Counted from the first letter of the stretch, positions 1 through 8,170 are shown. The stretch: DNA of 64,000 nucleotides from Micromonospora peucetia (GCF_900091625.1 NZ_FMIC01000002.1:6696001-6760000), one strand, 5' to 3'. The notes: generated from the sequence alone by a model not told the origin. Numbers and translations: made by a program.

Positions 1-515
1 CGCTTGGTCACGACCCCCTCGATGCCGGTCGCGACGGTCCATTCGGTCAGCCAGTCTGACACTTGCCCCATGTCCGTTGTCTGTGGCGTCAGCGTGAGCT
101 GGGCGGGGGCGCCACCGAGCAGGCGCTCCAGTTGTGCCCGCCGGTCCGATAGGGGCAGGTCCAGGACCGGCCGACCGTCGGCGGCGGCTAGCAGGTCGAA
201 CAGCACGTAGTGGGCCGGGTGGTCGTTGACCATGCGTAGTAGACCGCGACCGGCGGTGACTCGCCGCTGAAGCAGCGCAAAGTTTGTCCGGCCGCGTTCC
301 CAAACGATCAGCTCACCGTCCAGCACCACTCCGGGTGGGAGCGTTCGCACGGCCCGGGTGATGTCCGGAAAGTATGTGGTCAGGTTCCTGCCAGCACGCG
401 ACTGTAGGTAGACGCGGTCATCCTCGTGGAATGCGATGCACCTCCACCCATCCCACTTGGGTTCGTGGATTAGGTCGGTGCCTTCGGGTACAGCGTCGAC
501 TGGCGTGGCGAGCAT
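1..515 (-). CDS. ATP-dependent DNA ligase, 5' part (runs off the left edge)
   Basis: Seals nicks in duplex DNA through an enzyme-AMP intermediate. In actinobacteria such stand-alone ligases are LigC/LigD-like and linked to end-joining or repair. The visible 171 residues carry the nucleotidyltransferase motifs in order: the adenylation motif EPKWDGWR near residues 18-25 with lysine as AMP acceptor, LDGELIVW near 65-72, and EGVVTK at the edge. The ATG at 513-515 is chosen because the protein then opens MLATPVDAVPEG, the usual short lead to the KxDG motif in this family. The oligonucleotide-binding domain lies outside the window, so LigC cannot be told from the ligase domain of a multidomain LigD. 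No stop codon is present in this frame. Confidence 0.85.
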   Translation of the reverse strand, partial: MLATPVDAVPEGTDLIHEPKWDGWRCIAFHEDDRVYLQSRAGRNLTTYFPDITRAVRTLPPGVVLDGELIVWERGRTNFALLQRRVTAGRGLLRMVNDHPAHYVLFDLLAAADGRPVLDLPLSDRRAQLERLLGGAPAQLTLTPQTTDMGQVSDWLTEWTVATGIEGVVTK

Positions 516-688
516 CGGTGCGACGGGACGCCGTAGAGGCGGGTCTGTCGCACCGACCCGACGTTGCCCGAGGCTCACCGCCTTCCCGGGCTGTGAGTGT
601 TTCTCATCGCCGCCCCCTCGCCCATCGTGCGGGAGGGCCACCGACGAGGGGTGTAAATCGACTAAGTGCGTGTTTGAGATGGGGTTGA

Positions 689-838
689 TCAGGTCCGGTT
701 GAAGGTCAGGTCGAGGAAGATGTCGTTCGCGCCGGCGCCGCCGGCGATGGCGGCCGGCGATGAGTCGGACGGGATGATGGCCAGCAGGGGCGCGCCGCCG
801 GCTAGGGCCGCGGCGGCGATGTAGGTAAGTGTGCGCAT
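689..838 (-). CDS. Small putative secreted peptide (49 aa)
   Basis: Function unknown. The N-terminus MRTLTYIAAAALAGGAPLLA has a short basic start and a hydrophobic stretch like a signal peptide or membrane anchor. A polar C-terminus follows, ending in DIFLDLTFNRT. A good ribosome binding site (GGGAGG, about 5 nt spacing) precedes the ATG at 836-838. An in-frame ATG at 866-868 overlaps the permease stop and would add 10 residues. It is the last gene of the ABC operon on the same strand, so it is probably co-transcribed with the exporter, as an accessory or a substrate. It is also possible that it is not translated. Confidence 0.5.
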   Translation of the reverse strand: MRTLTYIAAAALAGGAPLLAIIPSDSSPAAIAGGAGANDIFLDLTFNRT

Positions 839-864
839 GGGGCCTCCCGTGGACGGCTTCGCGG

Positions 865-1854
865 TCATGCGACGCGGCGGATGCGGCGGACGGCGAGGTA
901 GAGCAGCAGGGCGGCGACGGCGACGAAGATGCCGGTCTCGATGCCCTGGAACAGCCAGAATCGGGTTCCGGGCTGGTAGAGCTGCCAGTTGTAGGCGCCC
1001 GAGGTGATGCCGAGGTCGGCGCCGCACGCGGCTCCCGGTCCGGTGGCGTCGGGTGCGCAGGCGATCTGCGCGTTGGCCGTGATCATCTTGCCGGAGGCGT
1101 CGCGGATGCCGTAGGACAGGATCCAGTCGCCGGCGGCCGGGTTGGTCTGCTCGGTGGCGTCCTTGAGCGGGAAGGTCACGACGCGGGCGGGCAGGTAGTG
1201 TGGCCGGGCGAGTGTCGTCAGGGCGATGCGCAGCCCGAGGAACCCGACGAGCGTGGCGGACATCGCGGGCAGCACCTTGGGCCAGATGGTGCCGGCGAAG
1301 ATGCCGAGCGTGACTGCGAAGATCGTGTAGCCGATCGGGGCCGTGCCCTGCATGTCGAAGAAGAAGATGTTGAAGCGGCCGTGCTGCCCGGCCTGGCTCA
1401 TCGGGTTCAGCCACCACGAGACGCCCAGTCCGTAGACCAGCGAGGCGACGAGCGCGACGGCGCCGGCGACCCCGAACTTGACCAGTGCCCAGTGTCCCCG
1501 GCTGACGCCCTGGGTCCAGACCATGCGGTGGGTGCCCTGCTCGATCTCGCGGGCGACCAGCGGCGCACCCCAGAACAGTCCGACCAGCAGCGGCAGGACG
1601 AGGAAGAGCACACCGATCATGGTCATCACGCCGTACTGGCCGTTGAACTGGATGGACGCCTTGCCGCAGGTGTCGGCGTCGGCCGGGATCATCGAGGCGG
1701 TACCCAGCGCGCGGACGCAGTCGTCCAGGCCCAGGTCGGCGAAGGTGTGCCGCATGGCCAGACCAGTGGGGACCATGAACACGGCGAGGAGCGCGAGGCC
1801 GATCGCGGTGAACAGTGCTTGCTTGCGGTGCTGCCGCCAGGCGAGCCAGATCAT
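865..1854 (-). CDS. ABC transporter permease
   Basis: Membrane subunit of an ABC-2-like exporter. The 329-residue protein starts MIWLAWRQHRKQ and has about six hydrophobic segments: near residues 18-38, 105-125, 145-170, 185-210, 220-240 and a C-terminal one ending in basic residues. A large extracytoplasmic section lies between the last segments, as in actinobacterial transporters of the YhfP/SCO type. The start at 1852-1854 overlaps the TGA of the upstream ATPase gene (ATGA), so the two subunits are translationally coupled. An upstream in-frame ATG at 1947 would lie inside the ATPase gene and adds only low-complexity Arg/Pro sequence. The substrate cannot be read from the sequence. The divergent two-component system suggests a cell-envelope stress or antibiotic-response role. 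Confidence 0.85.
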   Translation of the reverse strand: MIWLAWRQHRKQALFTAIGLALLAVFMVPTGLAMRHTFADLGLDDCVRALGTASMIPADADTCGKASIQFNGQYGVMTMIGVLFLVLPLLVGLFWGAPLVAREIEQGTHRMVWTQGVSRGHWALVKFGVAGAVALVASLVYGLGVSWWLNPMSQAGQHGRFNIFFFDMQGTAPIGYTIFAVTLGIFAGTIWPKVLPAMSATLVGFLGLRIALTTLARPHYLPARVVTFPLKDATEQTNPAAGDWILSYGIRDASGKMITANAQIACAPDATGPGAACGADLGITSGAYNWQLYQPGTRFWLFQGIETGIFVAVAALLLYLAVRRIRRVA

Positions 1855-2738
1855 GCCGGCACCTCCCACGCGGCGTGCGGCCGGGAGTCGCCCTCGCCGA
1901 GGTAGGCGAGGATGAGGTCTTCCAGAGTCACGTCGTACGCCTTCCATGCCGGATCTCGCAGCGCAGTGTTCGTGCGGACCAGCAGCGTGGACTGCCGATC
2001 GGTGTGCTCAGCCCGCACGACCTGCGCGACCCCGGCGGGCAGCGGGCCACCGTATCGAGGGCCGACCAGCTGCCGGTGCTCGGCGAGCAGGGCGCTGACG
2101 TCGCCGACGAGCTTCACCTGCGAGGCGTGCAGCACGATGAGGTAGTCGCAGGTACGTTCGAGGTCCGCCAGGATGTGCGAGGACAGCAGCACCGTGGTGC
2201 CCGTCTCGGCGACGACGCCCATCAGCGCTCGGAGGAACTCGCGCCGGGCCAGCGGGTCGATGCTGGCGACCGGCTCGTCGAGCAGAAGAAGCCGTGGGCG
2301 CTTGGCCATCGCCAGGGCGAGGGCGACCTGGGCCCGCTGACCGCCGGACAGCTTGCCGACCGGCTTGTCGCGCGGGATACCGATCTGCGCCAGCCGGCGG
2401 TGCGCCAGCGCCGTGTCGAAGCGCCGGTTCAGCTTGGCGCCCATGGTGAACAACTCGTCCGCCGTGAAGTCCCGGTACAGCGGCGTGTCTTGGGCCACGA
2501 AACCGACCTCGGACAGGACGGCGATGTCGTCGTACGGCGTCCGGCCGAAAACCCGTACGGCGCCGTCGTCCGGCCGCAGCAGACCGACCGCCAGGTGCAA
2601 CAAGGTGCTCTTGCCTGCCCCGTTGGGACCGACCAGCGCGGCCACCCTCCCGGCCGGCAGGCGCAGCGAGCAGTCCCGCAGCGCCCAGGCTCTGCCATAC
2701 GTCTTCCCAAGTCGGTCAGTCTCGAAGACGATGTCCAT
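1851..2738 (-). CDS. ABC transporter ATP-binding protein
   Basis: Nucleotide-binding subunit that powers the adjacent permease. The 295-residue protein has Walker A GPNGAGKS near residues 38-45, the signature LSGGQ, and Walker B LLLLDEP followed by VASIDPLARREFL. The H-loop lies in LLSSHILADLERT. The extra C-terminal domain of about 90 residues is typical of antibiotic or peptide exporters. The start MDIVFETDRLGKTYG is preferred because AAAGGG lies 7-8 nt upstream. Longer starts add Ser/Thr/Arg-rich sequence that would invade the divergent regulator's promoter. It is the first gene of an operon with the permease and the small peptide. Confidence 0.92.
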   Translation of the reverse strand: MDIVFETDRLGKTYGRAWALRDCSLRLPAGRVAALVGPNGAGKSTLLHLAVGLLRPDDGAVRVFGRTPYDDIAVLSEVGFVAQDTPLYRDFTADELFTMGAKLNRRFDTALAHRRLAQIGIPRDKPVGKLSGGQRAQVALALAMAKRPRLLLLDEPVASIDPLARREFLRALMGVVAETGTTVLLSSHILADLERTCDYLIVLHASQVKLVGDVSALLAEHRQLVGPRYGGPLPAGVAQVVRAEHTDRQSTLLVRTNTALRDPAWKAYDVTLEDLILAYLGEGDSRPHAAWEVPA

Positions 2739-2795
2739 CCGTAACCCTTTCATCCTGCTGACACGGTTTGCAGGTTTCGGTTCTACGCGGACGCC

Positions 2796-2836
2796 GGTGT
2801 CAGGACGGTGCCGCCGGGTGACACCGTTCTGACACC
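2796..2836. promoter_or_regulatory. Interrupted inverted repeat between ABC operon and two-component system
   Basis: The arm at 2796-2810 (GGTGTCAGGACGGTG) and the arm at 2822-2836 (CACCGTTCTGACACC) are complementary at 14 of 15 positions across an 11-nt spacer. The site lies in the 121-bp gap between the divergent ATPase gene (start 2738) and the response regulator (start 2860). It is a natural candidate for the operator bound by the neighbouring OmpR-type regulator. The link to that regulator is inference from position only. The dyad could instead be a transcript structure in the regulator's leader. Confidence 0.5.
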
Positions 2837-2859
2837 CGCGCCGTGGCAGGGTAGGGATC

Positions 2860-3522
2860 ATGCGCGTGCTGGTAGTCGAGGATTTCGAGGTGCTGGCCCG
2901 TACGGTGGGTGTCGGACTGCGTCGTGAGGGCATGGCGGTCGACGTGGTCCTCGACGGCGGCGCGGCCCTCGATCACCTGGCTGTGACCCGCTACGACGTG
3001 GTGGTGCTCGACCGCGACTTGCCGGGCGTGCCGGGTGACGAGGTGTGCCGGCGGATCGTGGGCGAGCACTCGGCGACCCGGGTGCTGATGCTGACCGCGG
3101 CCTCGTCGGTGAAACAGCGGGTCGACGGCCTGGGCCTCGGCGCCGACGACTACCTCGCCAAGCCCTTCGACTTCGCCGAGCTGGTCGCGCGGGTGCGGGC
3201 GCTCGGCCGGCGGCCGGGTACGGCCGTGCCACCGATCCTGGAGTACGGGGATCTCACGCTCGACCCCGGCCGCCGGGTCGCGACCCGCGACGGACGCCGG
3301 CTGGAGCTGAGCCCGAAGGAGTTCGCCGTCCTGGAATGCCTGCTCGCCGCGCACGGCCGGCTCGTGTCGGCGGAGGATCTGCTCGAACGGGTCTGGGACG
3401 AGGCGGCGGACCCGTTCACCACGGCGGTGAAGACCACCATCCGGCGGCTGCGGACCAAGCTAGGCGACCCTGCGCTCATCCACACCGTTCGCGAGGGCGG
3501 TTACCGGATCGGCGAACCGTGA
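2860..3522 (+). CDS. OmpR/PhoB-family response regulator
   Basis: DNA-binding partner of the sensor kinase encoded next. The 220 residues comprise a receiver domain (acidic pair ED at 7-8, phosphoacceptor Asp51 in VVLDRDLPG, conserved Thr in MLTAAS, Lys in AKPFDF) and a C-terminal winged helix with the recognition region TTAVKTTIRRLRTKLGD. AGGG stands before the ATG. The stop overlaps the kinase start (TGATG), so the pair is co-translated. It is divergent from the ABC exporter genes, which it probably controls through the inverted repeat at 2796-2836. That target is inferred from the layout. Confidence 0.93.
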   Translation: MRVLVVEDFEVLARTVGVGLRREGMAVDVVLDGGAALDHLAVTRYDVVVLDRDLPGVPGDEVCRRIVGEHSATRVLMLTAASSVKQRVDGLGLGADDYLAKPFDFAELVARVRALGRRPGTAVPPILEYGDLTLDPGRRVATRDGRRLELSPKEFAVLECLLAAHGRLVSAEDLLERVWDEAADPFTTAVKTTIRRLRTKLGDPALIHTVREGGYRIGEP

Positions 3523-4607
3523 TGCGCGTCCGGATTCCCCGGCGGAGCCTGCACGTCCAGCTCACGCTGCTCTACGCCGTACCCTTCCTGATCTCCGGCG
3601 TCGTGCTGCTCGCGATCCCGCTGCTGGGCAACAACGAGGCCACCCCGGTGGGCCCGGTCGCGGACCCCGTCGGCGTCCCCAGCGACGGCGGTCACCTGGA
3701 CCGGCAGTTCACCACCTCGGCGTGGGCCATAGCCGGCATGGTGGTGGTCTCCCTGCTGCTCGGCTGGTTCGTCGCCGGCCGGTTCCTGCGCCCTCTGCGC
3801 ACCATCACCGCCACCGCCCGGGAGTTCTCCGCCAGCGACCTGCACCGCCGGCTCGGCCGGACCGGTATACACGACGAGTTCACCGACCTGGCCGAGACAC
3901 TCGACGACCTGTTCCAGCGGTTGCAGGCCGCTTTCGAGTCGCAGCGGCACTTCGTCGCCAACGCCTCGCACGAACTGCGTACCCCGCTCACCGCCGAGCG
4001 GACGGTGCTCCAGGTGGCGCTCGCCGACCCGGACGCCACCGCCGAGACGCTGCGGGCGGCGTGCCACGAGGTCCTCGCGCTCAGCGACCAACAGGAACGC
4101 CTCATCGAGGCGCTGCTCACCCTGGCGCACGGCGAACAAGGCCTCCAAGTGCACACCCCACTCGACGTCGCCGGCACCGCCGCCGAGGTCCTCGCCGCCC
4201 GCCACCAGGACGCCGGCCGGCGAGGCATCCGGATGCACGCGGCCCTCGAACGGGCACCGGCGACCGGCGACCCCGACCTGATCGAGCGCCTGGTCGTCAA
4301 CCTGGTCGACAACGCCGTGCGACACAACGCACCGGGCGGCTGGGTCGAAATCAGCACGACAACCACCGCGACCGGCGCCGCCCTCCGGGTCAGCAACTCC
4401 GGCCCGGTAGTGCCATCCGGCGAACTCGACGCGCTGTTCCAGCCGTTCCGCCAGGTCGGCAACCACCGGACCAGACACCCCGACGGACACGGACACGGAC
4501 TCGGCCTGGCCATCGTCCGCGCGATCGCCGAGGCACACGGGGCGACCCTCGACGCCCAGGCCCGGCCCGCCGGTGGTCTCGACATCGAAATCGGGTTTCC
4601 CGGATAA
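3522..4607 (+). CDS. Sensor histidine kinase
   Basis: Membrane-bound kinase that phosphorylates the upstream regulator. The 361 residues contain a transmembrane helix near 12-34, an extracytoplasmic loop of about 30 residues, and a second helix near 66-85. HAMP (GRFLRPLRTITATAREF) follows, then the DHp helix with His150 in NASHELRTPL. The ATPase domain has N-box NLVDNAVRHN near 260-269 and G-box GHGHGLGLAIVRAI. The short sensor loop is like that of kinases which sense membrane-level events or a partner ABC transporter. The ATG at 3522 overlaps the regulator's stop. Longer readings upstream run through the regulator in another frame and are not real. Confidence 0.92.
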   Translation: MRVRIPRRSLHVQLTLLYAVPFLISGVVLLAIPLLGNNEATPVGPVADPVGVPSDGGHLDRQFTTSAWAIAGMVVVSLLLGWFVAGRFLRPLRTITATAREFSASDLHRRLGRTGIHDEFTDLAETLDDLFQRLQAAFESQRHFVANASHELRTPLTAERTVLQVALADPDATAETLRAACHEVLALSDQQERLIEALLTLAHGEQGLQVHTPLDVAGTAAEVLAARHQDAGRRGIRMHAALERAPATGDPDLIERLVVNLVDNAVRHNAPGGWVEISTTTTATGAALRVSNSGPVVPSGELDALFQPFRQVGNHRTRHPDGHGHGLGLAIVRAIAEAHGATLDAQARPAGGLDIEIGFPG

Positions 4608-4697
4608 ATCAGCCCGAGGACGGATCCTACCCAACTCAGAATGCGAGCGGCTGGCTTCGTGTGGCTGGGGTGCCGTCAGGTGCGGCGGGGATGCCTC

Positions 4698-4890
4698 TTA
4701 GGCGGCGGCGTTGATTGCGCCGGCAGCTTGCTTTACCACATCGGACCACCACCACGGATGATCGTTTACGAGGAGGCATGGCGCCGAGGCAATCGCCGTC
4801 ACGGGGCCGGACAACTGGATGCCGCGCTCGTGCAGCGCCTGCACGAAGACGTCGATGTTGTCTGGGGTTCTCCACTGGCTGGGGCCCCGG
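4698..4890 (-). pseudogene. C-terminal remnant of an unidentified protein
   Basis: The minus strand has an open frame of about 63 codons ending at TAA 4698-4700. It reads ...TPDNIDVFVQALHERG and later WWWSDVVKQAAGAINAA. The sequence looks like a genuine folded protein: balanced composition, amphipathic helix and conserved-looking Trp cluster. However, an in-frame stop (TAA, near 4891) lies directly upstream and no start codon precedes it. I read it as the tail of a gene whose front was lost when the decarboxylase-like operon arrived or decayed. The family is not recognised. Confidence 0.4.
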
Positions 4891-4906
4891 GTTGATTACC
4901 ACCTGG

Positions 4907-6091
4907 TTACCGTAGCCATGAGCTGTGGAAAGGATCGCTGGTAGCCGCAGCATGTCGGGCTGATCGGTAGGCGCGAAGGTGGTCGACGCTGTACTGCGCG
5001 AGGTCGGTCACGAACTGGTCGACGTGCTGGTAGGTCATGCCGGGGTGGCAGGTGATTCGGCTGATTCTGCCGTCGGTCAGCAGGGTCCATCGAGCGGTGA
5101 CGTCTGGTGGCGGTGTGGGCAGGACAACGGCTGGTGCGCCTGGGCGGCGCCAGTTCGGCCAGCCGATGTCGTGGAGTCGCTGTTCGGTGTAGGCGGCCAG
5201 GTCGATGCCGTACTGGACCCGTTCGCGGAGTCCCTGGCGGCCGAGGCGGGCGACGACATGCCAGAGCATGATGGTGGCCAGACCGCCGCGGGCGTCGATG
5301 AGGTCGCCGCTGCGGTTACTGCTTGTTAGGGCGGCTGTGGCGTGTCGGCGGCGAGTGACGAGGACGCCAGCCGGCACGGGTAGGCCGAGAACGCCGTTGC
5401 CGCTGATGCTGATGCTGTCGGCTCCGTCGGACAGGTCGAACGGTGGAGGGGCGTCGGTGAGGGCCAGCGGGATGCCGGTGCCTGCGGCGTCGCTGTGGAC
5501 GTGCCGTCTGATGATGGCGAACTGGTCCAGGCGTCGGTGGATCTCTGCGACGTCATCCGCGGCGTCGGTCCAGGGTGTGCCGATGCTCGCCACGACGATG
5601 GCCGCCGGGCCGCGGTGGTGGGCGAGTTCGTGGGTGAGGTGGTGGTAGTTCATTTCGCCGGTCTCGGTCGTCTGGATGGCGATGGAGTGCAGTCCGAGGA
5701 TCCGTGCCGCGTTCGGCACGCTGGGGTGCGCGGCGGCCGAGTGGTAGACGACTGCCGGGCCCAAGCGGATGCGTGCCAGGTGTAGGGCGCGCAGTGTGGC
5801 GTCGGCGGCGTTGTTGGTGACGCAGCCCCACCAGCGTTCGGGGGCGCGGAACAGCCCGGCGAAGAAGCTCACGGCTTCGCGTTCGAGGTCGTGGCAGTGG
5901 TTGAGGTGGGTGGGGTCGGAGTCGGTGTCGCCGCTGTTGTAGATCGCGAAATCGAGCAAGGGAGCAAGGGCGCGGAATCCGGTGGTGGCGGCGGTGCCGG
6001 TCAGGTCGGTTCGGCGTGCGGTGGTGAGTCGCTCGCACAGCGCGGCCAGCCGGGAGCCCAGGTCGGGATCAGGGTGAGCGGTGTGGGGCAT
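4907..6091 (-). CDS. Histidine-decarboxylase-like PLP-fold protein lacking the PLP lysine
   Basis: The 394-residue protein follows the group II PLP-dependent decarboxylase (bacterial histidine decarboxylase) pattern. It has DLEREAVSFFAGLF near 60, WGCVTNNAADATLRALHLAR near 85-104 (where active enzymes have a TNGGTEGN-type cofactor-contact region), and HVHSDAAGTGIPLAL near 205 with the pyridine-nitrogen Asp. It then has DSISISGNGVLGLPVPAGVLV. Active enzymes have SGHK in that last segment, and the lysine forms the Schiff base with PLP. Here the segment reads SGNG, confirmed by codons AGC GGC AAC GGC. The cofactor lysine is therefore absent, so ordinary decarboxylation is unlikely. The rest of the fold is intact with no frameshift, arguing for a maintained non-canonical function. 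GAAGGA precedes the ATG. It is last in the operon with MarR, the 53-aa peptide and the MFS exporter. Confidence 0.75.
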   Translation of the reverse strand: MPHTAHPDPDLGSRLAALCERLTTARRTDLTGTAATTGFRALAPLLDFAIYNSGDTDSDPTHLNHCHDLEREAVSFFAGLFRAPERWWGCVTNNAADATLRALHLARIRLGPAVVYHSAAAHPSVPNAARILGLHSIAIQTTETGEMNYHHLTHELAHHRGPAAIVVASIGTPWTDAADDVAEIHRRLDQFAIIRRHVHSDAAGTGIPLALTDAPPPFDLSDGADSISISGNGVLGLPVPAGVLVTRRRHATAALTSSNRSGDLIDARGGLATIMLWHVVARLGRQGLRERVQYGIDLAAYTEQRLHDIGWPNWRRPGAPAVVLPTPPPDVTARWTLLTDGRISRITCHPGMTYQHVDQFVTDLAQYSVDHLRAYRSARHAAATSDPFHSSWLR

Positions 6092-6123
6092 CAGTGTTCC
6101 TTCGTTGGTCGGGGGATGCCGTG

Positions 6124-7461
6124 TCAGGGGTGCAGGCGTGAGGCCGCGGCGGCGGCTGCGGCGGGCAGCAGCGCGGCGAGCGCCAGGGCGATGCTGGGCC
6201 CGCAGGGCTGCCACAGGGCGGCGCAGAGTGCGGTGCCGCCTCCTCCGCCGGTGAAGATCGCGAGCATGAGCAGGCCGGTGGCGCCGCCTCGCTGCTGTGG
6301 GCTCACGTGGCGGGTGACTTCTGCGGTGAGCAGCATCTGCGCGGTCGCCGAGGTGGCGAACGCGGCCGTGGCTGCTGAGGCGACGCCGAGCGGCCTGGGA
6401 TCGAGTGCGGCATAGCAGAGCGTGCCGGCGAGGAGCAGGCTGGCTGCCGACAGGACGTGCCGGGCGGGTAGCCGTCGGGCGGCGACGGCGGCACCTCGGG
6501 CCAGGCCGGCACCGACTGCGGCGCCGGGCAGCAGGAGCAGCCCGATGTCCATCGTGCTGTAGCCGAGCGTGGTCAACAGGTGGGGTGCGGCGTAGAGAAC
6601 GGCGAACAACCCTGCGTAGACGCCCGCGCCAGCGAGCGCCGCGCGCCGAAACCATGGGGCCGCCAGCACGCCGTCGACGACGAACCTGTCTGTGCGGCGG
6701 CGGCTGCGGATGGCGAGGGCCAGCGCGGCAGCTGCGGTGGCTGCCGCGGACGCCGCGATGGTGAGAGCACTGGTGTGCTGAGCAGCGGTCTGGGCGGTCA
6801 GGAGAGGTCCGGCTGCCACAGCGGCGAGTAGTCCTGCCCCGGGCCAGTCCAGCGATTGCCGCTGGCGTCGAGGGGTGGTCAGGGGCCAGCAGAGCGGGAT
6901 CGCGGCGATGGACAGCACGGGCAAAGCCAGGGCCACGCGCCAGGACCAGGCTGCCGCGAGTGCGCCGGCCAGCGGCGCGGTAGCGCCGAAGGCAGCCAGG
7001 CACGCGCCGAAGCGGGCCAACGCCGTAGGGCGTTGTGATGCGGGTAGGCGGGCTGCCGTTGCGAGGCTGGTGGCTTTGACCGCGCCGGATCCCACTGCCA
7101 GCAAGATGCGGCCCGTAACGGCGACGGCCAGGTTGGGAGCCACGACACAGGCCAGTGTTCCGGCGGTAAGCAGGGTGACGGCGATCAGAAGGACCGGTCG
7201 GTCACCCCACAGGTCGATCATGCGCCCACCAGTGACGGCGCCGACGCCGATGCCCACGGCGTAAGCGGTGAGCAGCCATGCCAGAGCTGGGCCGCTGGCG
7301 TGCAAATGCCGGGCGGCGTCCGGGAGCGCGACGGCCGCGGCGCTGACGCCGTAGACCGCAGGCCCGTACAACAGGCCCAACCGCCACCCCGCCCCTGCGG
7401 TGATGCGTCCGGCGATGACTCGGGCCGGCTTCGGGCTCGACAGTGTTACCTGTGTGGTCAT
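6124..7461 (-). CDS. MFS drug/metabolite exporter
   Basis: Proton-driven exporter of the major facilitator superfamily, 445 residues with about 12 hydrophobic helices. The loop between helices 2 and 3 carries GGRMIDLWGDRPVLL (the MFS GxxxDRxGRR-type motif A). Helix 4-5 sequences resemble DHA efflux pumps. It starts MTTQVTLSSPKPARV. The stretch from there to 8139 in the same frame is MarR shadow. It lies between the 53-aa peptide gene and the decarboxylase-like gene on the same strand. Export of the peptide, of an amine or of a toxic drug are all compatible. Control by the adjacent MarR protein is expected. Confidence 0.85.
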   Translation of the reverse strand: MTTQVTLSSPKPARVIAGRITAGAGWRLGLLYGPAVYGVSAAAVALPDAARHLHASGPALAWLLTAYAVGIGVGAVTGGRMIDLWGDRPVLLIAVTLLTAGTLACVVAPNLAVAVTGRILLAVGSGAVKATSLATAARLPASQRPTALARFGACLAAFGATAPLAGALAAAWSWRVALALPVLSIAAIPLCWPLTTPRRQRQSLDWPGAGLLAAVAAGPLLTAQTAAQHTSALTIAASAAATAAAALALAIRSRRRTDRFVVDGVLAAPWFRRAALAGAGVYAGLFAVLYAAPHLLTTLGYSTMDIGLLLLPGAAVGAGLARGAAVAARRLPARHVLSAASLLLAGTLCYAALDPRPLGVASAATAAFATSATAQMLLTAEVTRHVSPQQRGGATGLLMLAIFTGGGGGTALCAALWQPCGPSIALALAALLPAAAAAAASRLHP

Positions 7462-7487
7462 CGGATTCTCACTTCCGTAGCCACCGC

Positions 7488-7649
7488 TTAAGCGGGGGCC
7501 TGCATGGAGGCGGCGCCTTGGACAAGCGCCCCAACCAGCAATTCGGCCGGTACGGCACCGCTTACGGCCGAGGCCGGCGTGACGAGGACGCTGGGGCCGC
7601 GGACGGTGCTGACGCACGGGGCGGCGTGTTGGGCCCTGCGGCTGGTCAT
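7488..7649 (-). CDS. 53-aa peptide gene translationally coupled to marR (possible RiPP-type precursor)
   Basis: The ATG at 7647-7649 overlaps the TGA of the MarR gene (ATGA). A strong ribosome binding site, GGGAGGG, sits within the marR 3' end. The gene ends at TAA 7488-7490, 26 nt before the exporter start. The peptide begins MTSRRAQHAAPCVSTVRG, has one Cys (residue 12), and continues as a Ser/Thr/Val/Ala-rich segment ending SMQAPA. A charged front with a small, hydrophobic, hydroxyl-rich rear would suit a leader-core precursor peptide, but no known RiPP motif is recognised. The coupling and the placement in front of an exporter are the evidence that it is translated. Function unknown. Confidence 0.55.
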   Translation of the reverse strand: MTSRRAQHAAPCVSTVRGPSVLVTPASAVSGAVPAELLVGALVQGAASMQAPA

Positions 7650-8170
7650 CGCGTGTTCCCTCCCGTGGCAGGGGTGTCGTTGGGGTGGCTGCGGGTGGCC
7701 ACCACTCGCAGCACCTTCGTGAGGGCGTCTCTTGGTGGCATCCCTGGAGCGGCGAACAGTTCCGCCTGCTGTAGGTGGACGCGGTGTTGCAGCTCGCGTG
7801 CCAGTTCCACGCCGGCTTGTGTGGGTCGGACGACGATTCGTCTGCGGTCACGCTCGTGCAGTTGGCGACGCACAAGGTCGCGCTCGACAAGGTCGCGGAG
7901 CACTTTGGTGAGGGTGGCTTTGGCGATGCCGACTTCCACGGTGATGGCGCGGGTTTCGATGACGCGGTGGGTGCAGATGAGCACCAGCACGTCGTAGCTG
8001 GTCCAGGTGAGGTCGGCCTCGCGCAGCACGGTGCGTTCCAGCAGGGCGCGGACGCTGTTCGCGGTGCGGCACAGCTGTGCCACCGCGTCGGGACGCGGTG
8101 GTGCGACGGGGCGGGTGTTGACCGGTGGGCGGTAGACACCGGCGGTCTGCCGGCGGTGGCTGTGGTTCAT
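7646..8170 (-). CDS. MarR-family transcriptional regulator
   Basis: Dimeric winged-helix repressor typical of drug- or metabolite-responsive efflux operons. In the 174 residues, the wHTH spans roughly 60-115 (LTWTSYDVLVLICTH, then GIAKATLTKVLRDLVERDLVRRQLHERDRRRIVV). The DR-rich wing and the long dimerisation helices at both ends are family features. The start MNHSHRRQ at 8168-8170 overlaps the stop of a 45-codon ORF. An alternative ATG lies at 8182. Likely autoregulates the whole minus-strand operon, since no other promoter-sized gap exists downstream until 4907. Confidence 0.88.
   Translation of the reverse strand: MNHSHRRQTAGVYRPPVNTRPVAPPRPDAVAQLCRTANSVRALLERTVLREADLTWTSYDVLVLICTHRVIETRAITVEVGIAKATLTKVLRDLVERDLVRRQLHERDRRRIVVRPTQAGVELARELQHRVHLQQAELFAAPGMPPRDALTKVLRVVATRSHPNDTPATGGNTR

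Noticed and set aside
829..1905. 358-codon plus-strand frame
   Set aside because: Antisense shadow of the ABC permease. Its composition (Gly/Asp/Glu/Val-rich) is typical of the complementary strand of GC-rich genes.
3501..4634. 377-codon minus-strand frame over the sensor kinase
   Set aside because: Antisense of a gene with clear HK motifs; no family similarity of its own.
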